From: CG2-30-44-17 sp964344725
GTDB taxonomy: Bacteria > Patescibacteriota > Gracilibacteria > UBA1369 > UBA12470
DNA: 64,000 nt
Assembly (NCBI GenBank): GCA_964344725.1
Contig: CAYFOI010000003.1
Location: forward strand, 11,885-75,884
Direction of reading: 5' to 3'
Shown: positions 50,291 through 58,443 of the stretch, in pieces
Position numbering within the stretch: the first letter of the stretch is position 1
Layout: each line of letters starts with the position of its first letter
The notes under the pieces: model-generated
The model's input: the letters and a program-made list of their open reading frames with translations, nothing else
Database searches by the model: none
Told to the model about the DNA's origin: nothing
Program-made: the position numbers and the translations under genes

Positions 50291-51268
50291 TTATTCTTCT
50301 TCTGCAAGAGTTAAATCGCGTTCTTTTAGTGCGTCTGCTACCTCTGTTAGAGCTTTTTTACCGAATCCTCTTAAGTTGTTAAGTTTAGACTCTGTACATT
50401 TTGTAAGTTGTTCAATAGATCCGATTCCCCCATTGATTAGAGAGTTAAGAGTCCTTGGAGAAAGTCCCAGGATCTCTATTGGTGTGTACATCTCTTGTGC
50501 TGGTTTCTTCGAGTCTTCCTCTGCTGATTTTTGTGCAATCTGATCAAAATCACTCATGAACTCTGCTTCGACAGGAGTCTCTGATTTGTCGAAAATGCTG
50601 AAGTAAGATTCTAGAACGTTTGCAGCAAATTTTATTGCGTCTTCTGGCGAAATAGATCCGTTTGTTTGGATCTCCATGATTAGTTTGTCGAGGTTTGTCA
50701 TTTTACCGACACGAGTTGCTTCGACATCGTATTTGATCTTCTCGATTGGGGTGAATACTCTGTCTATTTCGATTACTTCTGGGTCTTGTCCTTCTTTTTT
50801 GTCTAAAGTTGAAGGTGTGTAGCCAACTCCTTTCTCAATATATACTTCCATCTCAATTTTTCCTCCTTTGTCTAAAGTTGTGATGTACAGATCTTTGTTT
50901 AGCACTTCTACATCACTTGGTGCTTTGAGTTCTTTTGCGGTTACTTCTCCTGCTTTATTTGCCGTTAGCGTTATAGTTGATTTCTCTTTGGTATCTTTCT
51001 TTACGTTTAGCTGTTTTAGGTTTAGAACTATGTCCAAAACACTTTCTTTTACTCCTTTAAGAGTAGTGTATTCGTGGGATACCCCTTTGATTTTTACGCC
51101 TGAGACAGCTGCTCCTGGCAATGATGATAATAAGACCCTTCGTAGTGCGTTACCCAAAGTCATTCCGTACCCTGATGGTAATGGACTTATTGTGATAATT
51201 GCACTATTGTCATCTTTCTCTTCGATGACTATTTTTGGGAGTCCGATTTCTTCTTGTATGATATGCAT
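50291..51268 (-). CDS. rpoA: RNA polymerase alpha subunit
   Basis: 325 residues. N-terminal assembly domain with GYGMTLGNALRRVLLSSLPGAA (about 34-55) and EVYIEKGVGYTPS; C-terminal DNA/activator-binding domain (about 250-320) with LGLSPRTLNSLINGGI and LRGFGKKALTEV. Full length with both domains. Between rpsD and rplQ. Confidence 0.97.
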   Translation of the reverse strand: MHIIQEEIGLPKIVIEEKDDNSAIITISPLPSGYGMTLGNALRRVLLSSLPGAAVSGVKIKGVSHEYTTLKGVKESVLDIVLNLKQLNVKKDTKEKSTITLTANKAGEVTAKELKAPSDVEVLNKDLYITTLDKGGKIEMEVYIEKGVGYTPSTLDKKEGQDPEVIEIDRVFTPIEKIKYDVEATRVGKMTNLDKLIMEIQTNGSISPEDAIKFAANVLESYFSIFDKSETPVEAEFMSDFDQIAQKSAEEDSKKPAQEMYTPIEILGLSPRTLNSLINGGIGSIEQLTKCTESKLNNLRGFGKKALTEVADALKERDLTLAEEE

Positions 51269-51318
51269 GTGTAAGAAGATAGGTTAGGGGATGTGAAATT
51301 TATATGCGAATTTTTGTT

Positions 51319-51945
51319 TTATTTAGAGTAGAACTCAACGATAAGCTGAGTATCTATGTTTGATTCTGCATCATCCTTTTCTGGCATAGCGATTACTTCG
51401 CCTTTCAGATTGCCAAGGTCCACGTTTAGCCACTTTGGGCTTTTGAATTTCTTGTTCTTTTTTGCTGCTTCGAATAGAGGGCTTCCTTTTTTTCCTTCCT
51501 TTACTTCAAATGAGTCTCCAACTTTTACTGTGATTGATGGTACGTCTACTGTTCGTCCGTTTAATTTAATAAGACCATGGCTTACTATCTGTCTTGCCTG
51601 GTCTCTAGATTCAGCGAGACCTGCTCTGTAGATAACATTGTCTAATCTTGTTTCCAGTAGTTTTAATAGAGCTGTACCTGTGACTTCCGATTGTTTGTCA
51701 GCTTTTTTGTAATATTCAGCAAATTGACTTTCGCTTATTCCGTAAATTCGTCTAGCTTTCTGTTTTGCTCTTAAATGTCTTCCGTACTCGGTCTGTTTGC
51801 CAAACCGATTTTTCCCTAGTTGTCCTGGAGCGTAATTTCTTCTAGTAATTGCACATTTTTGCCCTTCGCAACGTGATCCTTTCAGGAAGAGTTTTTCTCC
51901 TTCGCGTCTACATAATTTGCATTTTGATCCTGTGTATCGAGCCAT
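51319..51945 (-). CDS. rpsD: 30S ribosomal protein S4, zinc-binding form
   Basis: 208 residues. Four Cys (C9, C12, C26, C31) in the first 31 residues form the C+ zinc site. S4 RNA-binding domain from about 98 (RLDNVIYRAGLAESRDQARQIVSHG). GQLGKNRFGKQTEYGRHLRAKQKAR is typical. Also expected to be an early 16S-binding assembly protein. Confidence 0.97.
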   Translation of the reverse strand: MARYTGSKCKLCRREGEKLFLKGSRCEGQKCAITRRNYAPGQLGKNRFGKQTEYGRHLRAKQKARRIYGISESQFAEYYKKADKQSEVTGTALLKLLETRLDNVIYRAGLAESRDQARQIVSHGLIKLNGRTVDVPSITVKVGDSFEVKEGKKGSPLFEAAKKNKKFKSPKWLNVDLGNLKGEVIAMPEKDDAESNIDTQLIVEFYSK

Positions 51946-51946
51946 G

Positions 51947-51975
51947 GTTAGTAGTTTAGTAGGTTAGTAAGTTAG
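51947..51975. repeat. 8-base-period TTAGTAGN spacer
   Basis: TTAGTAGT TTAGTAGG TTAGTAAG TTAG between rpsK and rpsD. Confidence 0.8.
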
Positions 51976-51977
51976 AT

Positions 51978-52352
51978 CTAGACCTTTCGTGGTCTAGGTC
52001 TGCGGCATCCGTTATGCGGGATAGGTGTTTTATCGTAAATAGATTCAATGTCTAAACCATTAGCGATTAGAGCTCTTATTGCTTGTTCTCTTCCGGTGCC
52101 GACTCCCTTCACGAATACATCTACTTTTTCTAGTCCGTATACCTTAGCTTTCTCAACAGCCCCCTCTGTTGCTACTTGCGCTGCATATGGAGTTGATTTT
52201 TTAGTTCCTTTAAAACCGCTTGCTCCTGCGCTGTGCCATGCTATTACATCTCCTGATTCGTCTGTTATTGTGACGATGGTGTTGTTGTAACTTGCGTTAA
52301 TATAAACTTTACCTTTTTGGATGCTGCGTCTTTTTTTGCTTGTTGTTGCCAT
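51978..52352 (-). CDS. rpsK: 30S ribosomal protein S11
   Basis: 124 residues. YINASYNNTIVTITDESGDVIAW (about 18-40), GFKGTKKSTPYAAQ and the C-terminal DKTPIPHNGCRRPRPRKV are standard for the platform protein. Confidence 0.97.
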   Translation of the reverse strand: MATTSKKRRSIQKGKVYINASYNNTIVTITDESGDVIAWHSAGASGFKGTKKSTPYAAQVATEGAVEKAKVYGLEKVDVFVKGVGTGREQAIRALIANGLDIESIYDKTPIPHNGCRRPRPRKV

Positions 52353-52355
52353 TTT

Positions 52356-52390
52356 TAGTAGCTTAGTAGGTTAGTAAGTTAGTAGGTTAG
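52356..52390. repeat. 8-base-period TTAGTAGG spacer
   Basis: TTAGTAGC TTAGTAGG TTAGTAAG TTAGTAGG TTAG between rpsM and rpsK. Confidence 0.8.
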
Positions 52391-52392
52391 CG

Positions 52393-52773
52393 TTATTTCT
52401 TTTGGTCTTTAATTTTTCCGCTTCCCATTGTGACTTTTTTTCCTCGCTTTGTTCTTGCGTTTGTCTTTGTTCGCTGACCTCTTGCAGGAAGTTTCCTGCG
52501 ATGCCTATATCCTCTATATGAACCTACGTCTTGTAGTCTTTTTATGTCTAAACCAACTTTTCTTCTAAGGTCTCCTTCTGTAGGCAGTTTGTCTATCTTT
52601 CCTCTTAATTTTGCGATATCTGCTTCCGAAAGCTCGTGGACTTTCGTGTTTTTGTTGATATTTAGTTCGTCTAAGATCTCGTTACTTAAACTTCTACCTA
52701 TACCGTTAATGTATGTCAGAGCTACTTCGATCCTCTTATCTTTTGGGAGGTTAACACCACAAATTCTAGCCAT
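52393..52773 (-). CDS. rpsM: 30S ribosomal protein S13
   Basis: 126 residues. ARICGVNLPKDKRIEVALTYINGIG at the start, helix-turn region DLRRKVGLDIKRLQDVGSYRGYRHRRKLPARGQRTKTNAR (about 71-110) typical of the head protein. 21 bases after rpmJ. Confidence 0.97.
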   Translation of the reverse strand: MARICGVNLPKDKRIEVALTYINGIGRSLSNEILDELNINKNTKVHELSEADIAKLRGKIDKLPTEGDLRRKVGLDIKRLQDVGSYRGYRHRRKLPARGQRTKTNARTKRGKKVTMGSGKIKDQKK

Positions 52774-52794
52774 ATTATTTTTAAGTTAAAAAGT

Positions 52795-52920
52795 TTACCC
52801 TTGTCTTTGTTTATGCTTAGGGTTGTTGCAAATTACACGAATTACCTTCCCTTTTTTGCTTCCTCGTATGATGATTCGGCATTTGTCACAAATTTTCTTT
52901 ACTGATGATCTTACTTTCAT
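52795..52920 (-). CDS. rpmJ: 50S ribosomal protein L36
   Basis: 41 residues: MKVRSSVKKICDKC at the start and NNPKHKQRQG at the end. Zinc ligands C11, C14, C31 and H36 in the CxxC...C...H layout. A few residues longer than the common 37-38 form because of the RGSKKG turn. In the usual place between infA and rpsM. Confidence 0.93.
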   Translation of the reverse strand: MKVRSSVKKICDKCRIIIRGSKKGKVIRVICNNPKHKQRQG

Positions 52921-52948
52921 AGGGTATAGGGTGTAGGGTTGCAGGGTA
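52919..52948. repeat. 7-base-period TAGGGTN spacer
   Basis: ATAGGGTATAGGGTGTAGGG TTGCAGGG between infA and rpmJ; overlaps the rpmJ start codon by two bases. Confidence 0.75.
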
Positions 52949-52953
52949 TGTAT

Positions 52954-53178
52954 TTAAGATTTGTGTCTAAATACAATGCGGCCTTTTGTCGGGTCATAAG
53001 GAGTAAGCTCTACTGTGACCTTGTCTCCTGGCAATATGCGTATATAGTTCTTACGCATTCTTCCTGATAGATGAGCTGTTATTGTGTGCTGCGTTTCGTC
53101 CAGTTTTACTTCGAATGTTGTGCTTGGCAGACATGTTACTACGACTCCTTCGGCTTGAATTGCGTCGTCTTTGCTCAT
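52954..53178 (-). CDS. infA: translation initiation factor IF-1
   Basis: 74 residues, a single OB fold that occupies the A site during initiation. EGVVVTCLPSTTFEVKLD (about 10-27), HLSGRMRKNYIRILPGDKVTVELTPYD (about 35-61) and the C-terminal GRIVFRHKS are standard. Confidence 0.96.
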   Translation of the reverse strand: MSKDDAIQAEGVVVTCLPSTTFEVKLDETQHTITAHLSGRMRKNYIRILPGDKVTVELTPYDPTKGRIVFRHKS

Positions 53179-53232
53179 CGGTAAATGGTAATTAAACCTG
53201 TAAAAAGGCTTGTTGATATAAAAAGCTCTTGG

Positions 53233-53261
53233 AGTTTACAGGAAGGATACCCCTATTGCAA
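53233..53261 (-). promoter_or_regulatory. candidate internal promoter before infA
   Basis: Minus strand TTGCAA (53256-53261), 17-base spacer, TAAACT (53233-53238), in the 106-base map-infA gap. Arms AAAAAGGCTTG/CAAGCCTTTTT flank the region and could form a long-loop hairpin over it. Confidence 0.45.
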
Positions 53262-53284
53262 GCCTTTTTAGACGGATTCCTAAA

Positions 53285-54001
53285 TCAGCTTGACAGGGTT
53301 AATAATTCGTTGCCTAAAGGCGTGATTAGCACGGTATGTTCGACTTGGATGGCTAAGGAGTTGTCCGTTGTTACGACCGTCCATTTGTCTTCTAGCGTTC
53401 GTGTGTGTCTGGTACCTACTGCAATTATAGGTTCGATGGCTATTGTCATACCTGGTTTTAGGGTAGGGCCTGTGCCTCTTTTACCAAAATTATTAATGAT
53501 TGGTGGTTCGTGTAGTTTTTTCCCGACTCCATGGCCTGTTAATTCTTTGATTATATGGTATCCGGCGTTGTGCACTACTGTTTGTATGGCGTTGCCAATA
53601 TCTCCTATTGTGTTCCCTGGTTTAGCTTGGTTTATTCCTGCTTCCAACGCTCTTTCAGCAACTCTTATAAGTCTTTCTGCTTCTGGGTTTTCTTTTTCTC
53701 CTACGATGAAAGATATAGCTGAATCTGTTATGAGACCATTGAGTGTTACGCCGCAGTCTATGCTAAACAAGTCACCATCCTCTAATGGATTGTTGCCTGG
53801 TATTGTATGAACTACTTCGTGGTTTATAGATGAGCATATTGCTGCTGGGAATCCGTGGTATCCGAGGAATGTTGGGGTTGCTCCGTTTTCTGCGCATATT
53901 TGTTTTGCCAAATCATCTAATTGCTTTGGGGTTACTCCTGGGTTTGCTTCTTCTTTTAATCTTTGTAGTAGGTTTGCCAAAATCTGTCCGCTTTTGCGCA
54001 T
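53285..54001 (-). CDS. map: methionine aminopeptidase, N-terminus probably starts upstream
   Basis: Removes initiator Met. From the first ATG: 238 residues with metal ligands in SIDCGVTLNGLITDSA (two Asp), GHGVGKKLHE (His), IAIEPI (Glu) and EHTVLIT (Glu). The reading frame upstream of the ATG continues as IIIIKNAQEIET before MRKSG, which aligns with the usual Map start (SIKTPEDIEKMR in E. coli). No ATG, GTG or TTG precedes it; only ATA codons (54026-54034) fit. Either a non-canonical start or a shortened protein. Ends in TGA. Confidence 0.92.
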   Translation of the reverse strand: MRKSGQILANLLQRLKEEANPGVTPKQLDDLAKQICAENGATPTFLGYHGFPAAICSSINHEVVHTIPGNNPLEDGDLFSIDCGVTLNGLITDSAISFIVGEKENPEAERLIRVAERALEAGINQAKPGNTIGDIGNAIQTVVHNAGYHIIKELTGHGVGKKLHEPPIINNFGKRGTGPTLKPGMTIAIEPIIAVGTRHTRTLEDKWTVVTTDNSLAIQVEHTVLITPLGNELLTLSS

Positions 54002-54035
54002 TGTTTCTATTTCCTGGGCGTTTTTTATTATTATA

Positions 54036-54063
54036 GAGGATATAGGTTGTAGGGTATAGGGTT
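54036..54063. repeat. TATAGGTTGTAGGGTATAGGG spacer
   Basis: 7-base-type array between adk and map, followed by the hairpin at 54063. In frame with Map and open, so it could be translated if initiation occurs far upstream. Confidence 0.7.
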
Positions 54064-54083
54064 GGAGTTTTGCTTCGCAAAAC
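54063..54083. repeat. hairpin TTTTGC/GCAAAA after adk
   Basis: GGAG-TTTTGC-TTC-GCAAAA-CG then TTTA; keeps the conserved flank of the GC hairpins but has an A/T stem. Two bases from the adk stop. Confidence 0.65.
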
Positions 54084-54085
54084 GT

Positions 54086-54721
54086 TTATAGTACTTGTTC
54101 CAGTGCTTTTTCGAGCTCTGTGTCGACGTCTTCGATAGATTGTGCTCCATTTATCTTCAGCATCTTCCCTTCTGACATGTATTTTTCAATTACCGGCATA
54201 GTCTCATTTGCGTAAGCTTGAAGTCTTGTTTGGATAGCTTCGGCGTTGTCATCTTGGCGAGTTATCAGCTCTCCTTCGCATTTTTCGCAAGAGTCGCCAT
54301 CGTATTTTGCTGGGTAGACTTCTTTGCATTGTCCGCAGATTCGTCTAGTCGTGAGTCTTTGCATTGCGACTTCTTCGGATATCTCGATGAGAATTCCTTT
54401 AAATTCTCGTCCCATTTTCCCCATAAGTGCATCGAATGTTTCTGCTTGAACCATTTTTCTAGGGATTCCATCGAATAGGACAGTTGATCCTTCGGGTAAT
54501 TTCCCCATAAAATCTTCGATGATTTCCATGACGACTTCGTTTGGTACTAGTTCTCCAGCTTCGATGATTGATTTAACCTTTTGTCCTAATTCGCTGTCTT
54601 CTTGTGCTAGTTTTCTTAACTCTGCTCCGGTTTCAAAAACTGCAAGATTGTGTCTTTGTGCAATTAGCTTCCCTTGGGTTCCTTTTCCAGAGCCTTGCAT
54701 TCCGAATAGTACGATGTCCAT
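54086..54721 (-). CDS. adk: adenylate kinase, zinc-type LID
   Basis: Converts AMP + ATP to 2 ADP. 211 residues. P-loop LFGMQGSGKGTQGK (about 5-18), FDGIPRK (about 84-90), and a LID with four Cys: CGQC (about 130-133) and CEKC (about 150-153), the zinc-stabilised type. Usual secY-adk-map order. Confidence 0.96.
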   Translation of the reverse strand: MDIVLFGMQGSGKGTQGKLIAQRHNLAVFETGAELRKLAQEDSELGQKVKSIIEAGELVPNEVVMEIIEDFMGKLPEGSTVLFDGIPRKMVQAETFDALMGKMGREFKGILIEISEEVAMQRLTTRRICGQCKEVYPAKYDGDSCEKCEGELITRQDDNAEAIQTRLQAYANETMPVIEKYMSEGKMLKINGAQSIEDVDTELEKALEQVL

Positions 54722-54726
54722 TTTTT

Positions 54727-54764
54727 TAGTAGGTTAGTAAGTTAGTAAATTAGTAAGTTAGGAT
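54727..54764. repeat. 8-base-period TTAGTAAG spacer
   Basis: TTAGTAGG TTAGTAAG TTAGTAAA TTAGTAAG TTAGG between secY and adk; the remaining 60 bases of the gap show nothing recognisable. Confidence 0.8.
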
Positions 54765-54824
54765 TTTATGTATAGCAAAAGCAAGCCTTTAGATAATTAC
54801 CACGTAAATTGACCTGCGTAAATC

Positions 54825-56123
54825 CTAATAAAATTTTTCGTAGTTGTGCATGATGAGCTGAGCGTTGACTTGCCTGATGAGTTCAAGCACGACACCAACT
54901 ACGATGATCATTCCTGCTCCACTGATGAGCATTGGGACAGATCCACCCGAAGTCCCAGATACTATTTGTTGTAGCAAGATAGGGGATACCGCAATGAATG
55001 CTAAGAAGATTCCACCGAATAAATTTAGATGGCTTGATACTTTGCCTAGGTATTCGGCTGTTTGTTTGCCAGGTCTGATGCCAGGGATAAAGCCACCTCG
55101 TTTTTGAATATTTTCTGCTATTTGTTCTGGATTGAATGTTATTGAGACGTAAAAGTAAGTAAAAGCGATTATGAGCAAGAAGTAAGAAATCATATACAGA
55201 GGTTCTCCTACTGCAAATGCTGTTTGTATCCATTCTCCGGTTGAGATTACCCAGGCTGATTCTGCGTTTATCATGAACTGAGCCATGACTCCTGGAAATG
55301 TAATCATAGAAACAGCAAAGATGATAGGGATCATTCCTGCTTGATTGATTCTAATAGGAAGTGCTGCTTGTTCGCCTCTTGCAGATTGAGATCTGCCAGA
55401 ATATGTTACTGGGATTTTTCGTTGACCTTCCGTAATCATGATGATTAGAACGGTAAGGATTGCTGTGATTAGAATTCCAGCTATGAATGGAATTAGCTTG
55501 CTAGTGTCTTGTGATGCTAAAGCTAGGACTTGTCCTGCGACTCCAGGTAGTCCTGCTAAGATACCTGCAAAGATTAGTATTGAAACACCATTTGAAATAC
55601 CCTTTTCTGTAATCAGTTCTCCAATCCACATAAGGATTATTGTACCTGCTGAGACAGTTAGCATTATAGGGAGCATTACTAGAGGATCGTTTATACCATC
55701 AATAATTTCTATGTTAGCTTGTGAGTTGATAAGCAGAATCATTCCGTAAGATTGCAAAAATGCTAGCGGGAATGTTAGCCATCTTGTGTATCTTGTAATT
55801 TTTTGTCTTCCTTGTTCTCCTTCTTTTGAAAGTTGCTCTAGTTTCGGAATTATAACTTGCAGTAGCTGCATTATGATTACAGCGTTGATGTATGGAGAAA
55901 GCCCCATAAGCATCACAGAAAAATTCGCCGCACTTCCGCCTGTTAGAAGGCTGAATGCGCCTAGAATTTTATTCTTATCAAATACTGATTGGATTGCTTC
56001 AAGATTAGCTCCTGGAATTGTAATGTGTGCTAATAATCTGTATGCGACAACCATAAGAATTGTGAAGATAATCTTCTGTCTTAGATCTTTTGCTTGCCAG
56101 ATTTGACTTATGTATTTGAACAT
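54825..56123 (-). CDS. secY: preprotein translocase subunit SecY
   Basis: Channel of the Sec translocon. 432 residues with ten membrane helices. ITIPGANLE near helix 1, LMGLSPYINAVIIMQLLQ (about 72-89) in the plug/helix 2 region, RKIPVTYSGRS cytoplasmic loop (about 237-247), and IPGIRPGKQTAEYL (about 345-358). Exports the many signal-peptide proteins of this genome. Confidence 0.97.
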   Translation of the reverse strand: MFKYISQIWQAKDLRQKIIFTILMVVAYRLLAHITIPGANLEAIQSVFDKNKILGAFSLLTGGSAANFSVMLMGLSPYINAVIIMQLLQVIIPKLEQLSKEGEQGRQKITRYTRWLTFPLAFLQSYGMILLINSQANIEIIDGINDPLVMLPIMLTVSAGTIILMWIGELITEKGISNGVSILIFAGILAGLPGVAGQVLALASQDTSKLIPFIAGILITAILTVLIIMITEGQRKIPVTYSGRSQSARGEQAALPIRINQAGMIPIIFAVSMITFPGVMAQFMINAESAWVISTGEWIQTAFAVGEPLYMISYFLLIIAFTYFYVSITFNPEQIAENIQKRGGFIPGIRPGKQTAEYLGKVSSHLNLFGGIFLAFIAVSPILLQQIVSGTSGGSVPMLISGAGMIIVVGVVLELIRQVNAQLIMHNYEKFY

Positions 56124-56126
56124 GTG

Positions 56127-56163
56127 TTTTAGCTAGTTAGCTGTTTAGCTTGTTAGCTATTTA
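56127..56163. repeat. 8-base-period TTAGCTNN spacer
   Basis: TTTTAGCTAG TTAGCTGT TTAGCTTG TTAGCTAT TTAGG between rplO and secY. Confidence 0.8.
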
Positions 56164-56709
56164 GGATTTTTTGGTTGCTTTCTTCTTCGTTGTTTTTTTA
56201 GCTTTTTTCTTGCCTTTTGCTTCTTCTTTCTTCTTGTTTATTGCTTCTTTTCGTTTTTTCTTAGGGCTTCCTAGTGCTTCGACTTTTCCGCCAGCGGCTT
56301 CTATTTTCTTTTGTGCTGCTGCTGAAACGCTTTCGACAGCGATTGTAAGTTTTTTAGTAAGTTCGCCAGCACTCAATATTTTTACTGGTTTTTCTACACT
56401 TCTTATAAGTTTTTTCTTTTTTAACGCTTCTTTGTCGATTGTTGTACCTGCTTTGAAAGTTTCTAATTGATGTACGTTTATAACTTGATATCTAACTTTT
56501 GTTGGATTCTTAAATCCTTTTAGTTTTGGCATTTTGCGAATTAGAGGAGTTTGTCCTCCTTCAAATCCTGGTCTTCTTTTCCCGCCGCTTCTTGAGCTTT
56601 GTCCATTCATGCCACGACCTGAGTAAGTTCCTCTTTTAGAACCGTTACCACGACCAACTTTTTTCTTGGTCTTGTTTTTTGCCGGTTTTTTTAATTTGTT
56701 TAGTGCCAT
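56161..56709 (-). CDS. rplO: 50S ribosomal protein L15 with Lys-rich tail
   Basis: 182 residues; the core (KKVGRGNGSKRGTYSGRGMNGQ, about 16-37; PLIRKMPKLKGF, about 55-66) is ordinary, and about 35 extra Lys/Ala/Thr residues extend the C-terminus. It follows rpsE directly; rpmD (L30), normally between, is missing. Confidence 0.95.
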   Translation of the reverse strand: MALNKLKKPAKNKTKKKVGRGNGSKRGTYSGRGMNGQSSRSGGKRRPGFEGGQTPLIRKMPKLKGFKNPTKVRYQVINVHQLETFKAGTTIDKEALKKKKLIRSVEKPVKILSAGELTKKLTIAVESVSAAAQKKIEAAGGKVEALGSPKKKRKEAINKKKEEAKGKKKAKKTTKKKATKKS

Positions 56710-56711
56710 TT

Positions 56712-56743
56712 AGTGAGAGTAGTTTAGTATTTTAGTAGTTTAG
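56712..56743. repeat. TAGTTTAGTATTTTAGTAGTTTAGG spacer
   Basis: 8-base-type TTTAGTAN units in the 38-base rpsE-rplO gap, the place where rpmD would normally be. Confidence 0.75.
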
Positions 56744-56747
56744 GTTT

Positions 56748-57380
56748 TTATTTCTTTGTCTCTGCTTTTTTATCCTCTTTTTTTTCGTCTTTCTTCTTAG
56801 GAGCTGCTTTTTTTGGAGCAGCCTTCTTTGCTGGTGCTTTTTTCTTGTCATCTTTCTTAGGAGCTGCTGGTTGTTTTTTCTCTTCTTCTTTTTTCTTTCC
56901 TCCTTCACGGAACCGTAGGCTTGTTAGTGCCTTATAAGTCGCTTTTACACAGTTGAGTTTGTTGTTTGATCCTAATGATTTAGAAAGAATATTCTTGATT
57001 CCTGCTAGCTCTACAACTTTACGAACAGGGCCACCTGCGATAATACCTGTACCTTCTCCTGCTGGGATCAATAGGACTTTTGCGCTTTTGAACTTAGTTT
57101 CAATTCTGTGTGGGATTGTGTCTCCGTACATATTAACTACTGCTAGGTTCTTTTTGGCTTTTGCTACTGCTTTTTTGATAGCGCCTTGAACCTCAACAGA
57201 TTTACCTATTCCTACGCCGATTTTTCCTTTCTTATTTCCGATTGCAACGGTTGCGCGAAATCTGAGTCTGCGTCCACCTTTAACTACACGTGTTACACGA
57301 TCAATTTGTATTACTTCTTCTTCGAACTCTTTTGGTTCGCGAGCTTGTCTGCGTCTTTTGTTGAAAGGTTTTTTTGCCAT
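56748..57380 (-). CDS. rpsE: 30S ribosomal protein S5 with Lys/Ala-rich tail
   Basis: 210 residues. Core: VIQIDRVTRVVKGGRRLRFRA (about 24-44), GNKKGKIGVGIGKS (about 48-61), PAGEGTGIIAGGPVRKVVELAGI (about 106-128). The last ~50 residues are a low-complexity KKAAPKKA-type tail, as also seen on S3, L15 and L22 here. Confidence 0.96.
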   Translation of the reverse strand: MAKKPFNKRRRQAREPKEFEEEVIQIDRVTRVVKGGRRLRFRATVAIGNKKGKIGVGIGKSVEVQGAIKKAVAKAKKNLAVVNMYGDTIPHRIETKFKSAKVLLIPAGEGTGIIAGGPVRKVVELAGIKNILSKSLGSNNKLNCVKATYKALTSLRFREGGKKKEEEKKQPAAPKKDDKKKAPAKKAAPKKAAPKKKDEKKEDKKAETKK

Positions 57381-57383
57381 GTT

Positions 57384-57420
57384 ATTTAGTAGGGTAGTAG
57401 GTTAGTAGTTTAGTAGGTTA
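57384..57420. repeat. 8-base-period TTTAGTAGG spacer
   Basis: TTTAGTAGGG TAGTAGG TTAGTAGT TTAGTAGG TTAG between rplR and rpsE. Confidence 0.8.
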
Positions 57421-57762
57421 GAATTTGAGTCCGCTTTCGCGAGCTCCTTCTGCGATAGCTTTTACGCGTCCGTGATATTTGTATCCGTTACGGTCGAAGA
57501 CGCATTCTTTGATTCCTTTCTCTTGTGCAAGTTTTCCGATTTCTAGTCCAACTTCTTTGGCTTTTTCTAATTTAGTTCCTTTGTCTTTCTTAAGATCTGA
57601 TGCTGCACATATTATTTCACCTTTTGTGTCGTCTATAAGTTGAGCGTATGTTGAATTAATACTTCTAAATACAACTAATCTAGGTCTTTTTGCAGTTCCG
57701 CTAAGCTTAGCACGTACGCGCGAATGCCTTTGTTTCCTCTTTGTTGTTTTACTTTCTTTCAT
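57418..57762 (-). CDS. rplR: 50S ribosomal protein L18
   Basis: 114 residues. RVRAKLSGTAKRPRLVVFRSINSTYAQLIDD (about 16-46) and the C-terminal FDRNGYKYHGRVKAIAEGARESGLKF bind 5S rRNA. 19 bases after rplF with a short TTTTAGAGTTTTAGAA spacer. Confidence 0.96.
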   Translation of the reverse strand: MKESKTTKRKQRHSRVRAKLSGTAKRPRLVVFRSINSTYAQLIDDTKGEIICAASDLKKDKGTKLEKAKEVGLEIGKLAQEKGIKECVFDRNGYKYHGRVKAIAEGARESGLKF

Positions 57763-57781
57763 TATTTTAGAGTTTTAGAAT

Positions 57782-58342
57782 TTATGCTGCGCCGGCACCT
57801 GCTGCTGCTTTACCTGCTTTCCTTCTTACGTATTCGCCTTCGTATCTGATTCCTTTTCCTTTGTACGGTTCTGGCTTTCTGTAGCCTCTGATAATTGATG
57901 CTGCGTATCCAACTACTTCTTTATCGATTCCTTTAACTATTATGATGTTCTTTTTTTCCGGATCCATCTCTACTGTAATTCCTTCTGGCGGAGTGTACTC
58001 GATAGGGTGTGAGTATCCTAGGTTGAGTACAAGTTTCTTGCCTTGAACTTGTGCTCTGTAACCTACACCGATGATTTCTAGTCTTTTTTCAAAACCTTCT
58101 GAGACACCTGTTACCATGTTTTGTAGAAGCGCTCTTGTTAGTCCGTGTAAACTTCGTGCAAAGCGATCGTCGTTGGCTCTTGTTACGACAACTTCGTTGT
58201 CCTTGATTTCTACTTTGACAAGTTCGTGTGGAGTCATCTTTAGTTCACCTTTTGAACCTTTGACTGTTATTTCTCCATTCCCATCTTGGGTAATTGTTAC
58301 TCCATTAGGGATTTTAACTGGTTGTCTTCCGATTCGTGACAC
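57782..58342 (-). CDS. rplF: 50S ribosomal protein L6
   Basis: 186 residues, GTG start (58340-58342) giving MSRIGRQPVKIPNGV. GYRAQVQGKKLVLNLGYSHPIEY (about 93-115) and RKPEPYKGKGIRYEGEYVRRKAGKAA near the end are standard. Confidence 0.96.
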   Translation of the reverse strand: MSRIGRQPVKIPNGVTITQDGNGEITVKGSKGELKMTPHELVKVEIKDNEVVVTRANDDRFARSLHGLTRALLQNMVTGVSEGFEKRLEIIGVGYRAQVQGKKLVLNLGYSHPIEYTPPEGITVEMDPEKKNIIIVKGIDKEVVGYAASIIRGYRKPEPYKGKGIRYEGEYVRRKAGKAAAGAGAA

Positions 58343-58344
58343 GT

Positions 58345-58440
58345 GATTGTAGTTAGTAGTTTGTAGTAGTAGTGGGTAGTTAGTGGTGTTTCGCTGGTGC
58401 GAAACTTCTTATTGCAAGGGCTGTGTGCCTGCGGCGCACC
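58345..58440. repeat. spacer repeat plus two hairpins between rpsH and rplF
   Basis: GTAGTTAGTAGTTTGTAGTAG-type array (58350-58385), then GTTTCGC-TGGT-GCGAAAC (58389-58406) and GTGTGCC-TGC-GGCGCAC (about 58422-58438). The longest gap inside the S10/spc-type block. Confidence 0.7.
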
Positions 58441-58443
58441 CTG

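Noticed and set aside
53229..53810. 193-codon plus-strand frame over map
   Set aside because: Shadow of map, whose metal-site motifs are intact on the minus strand.
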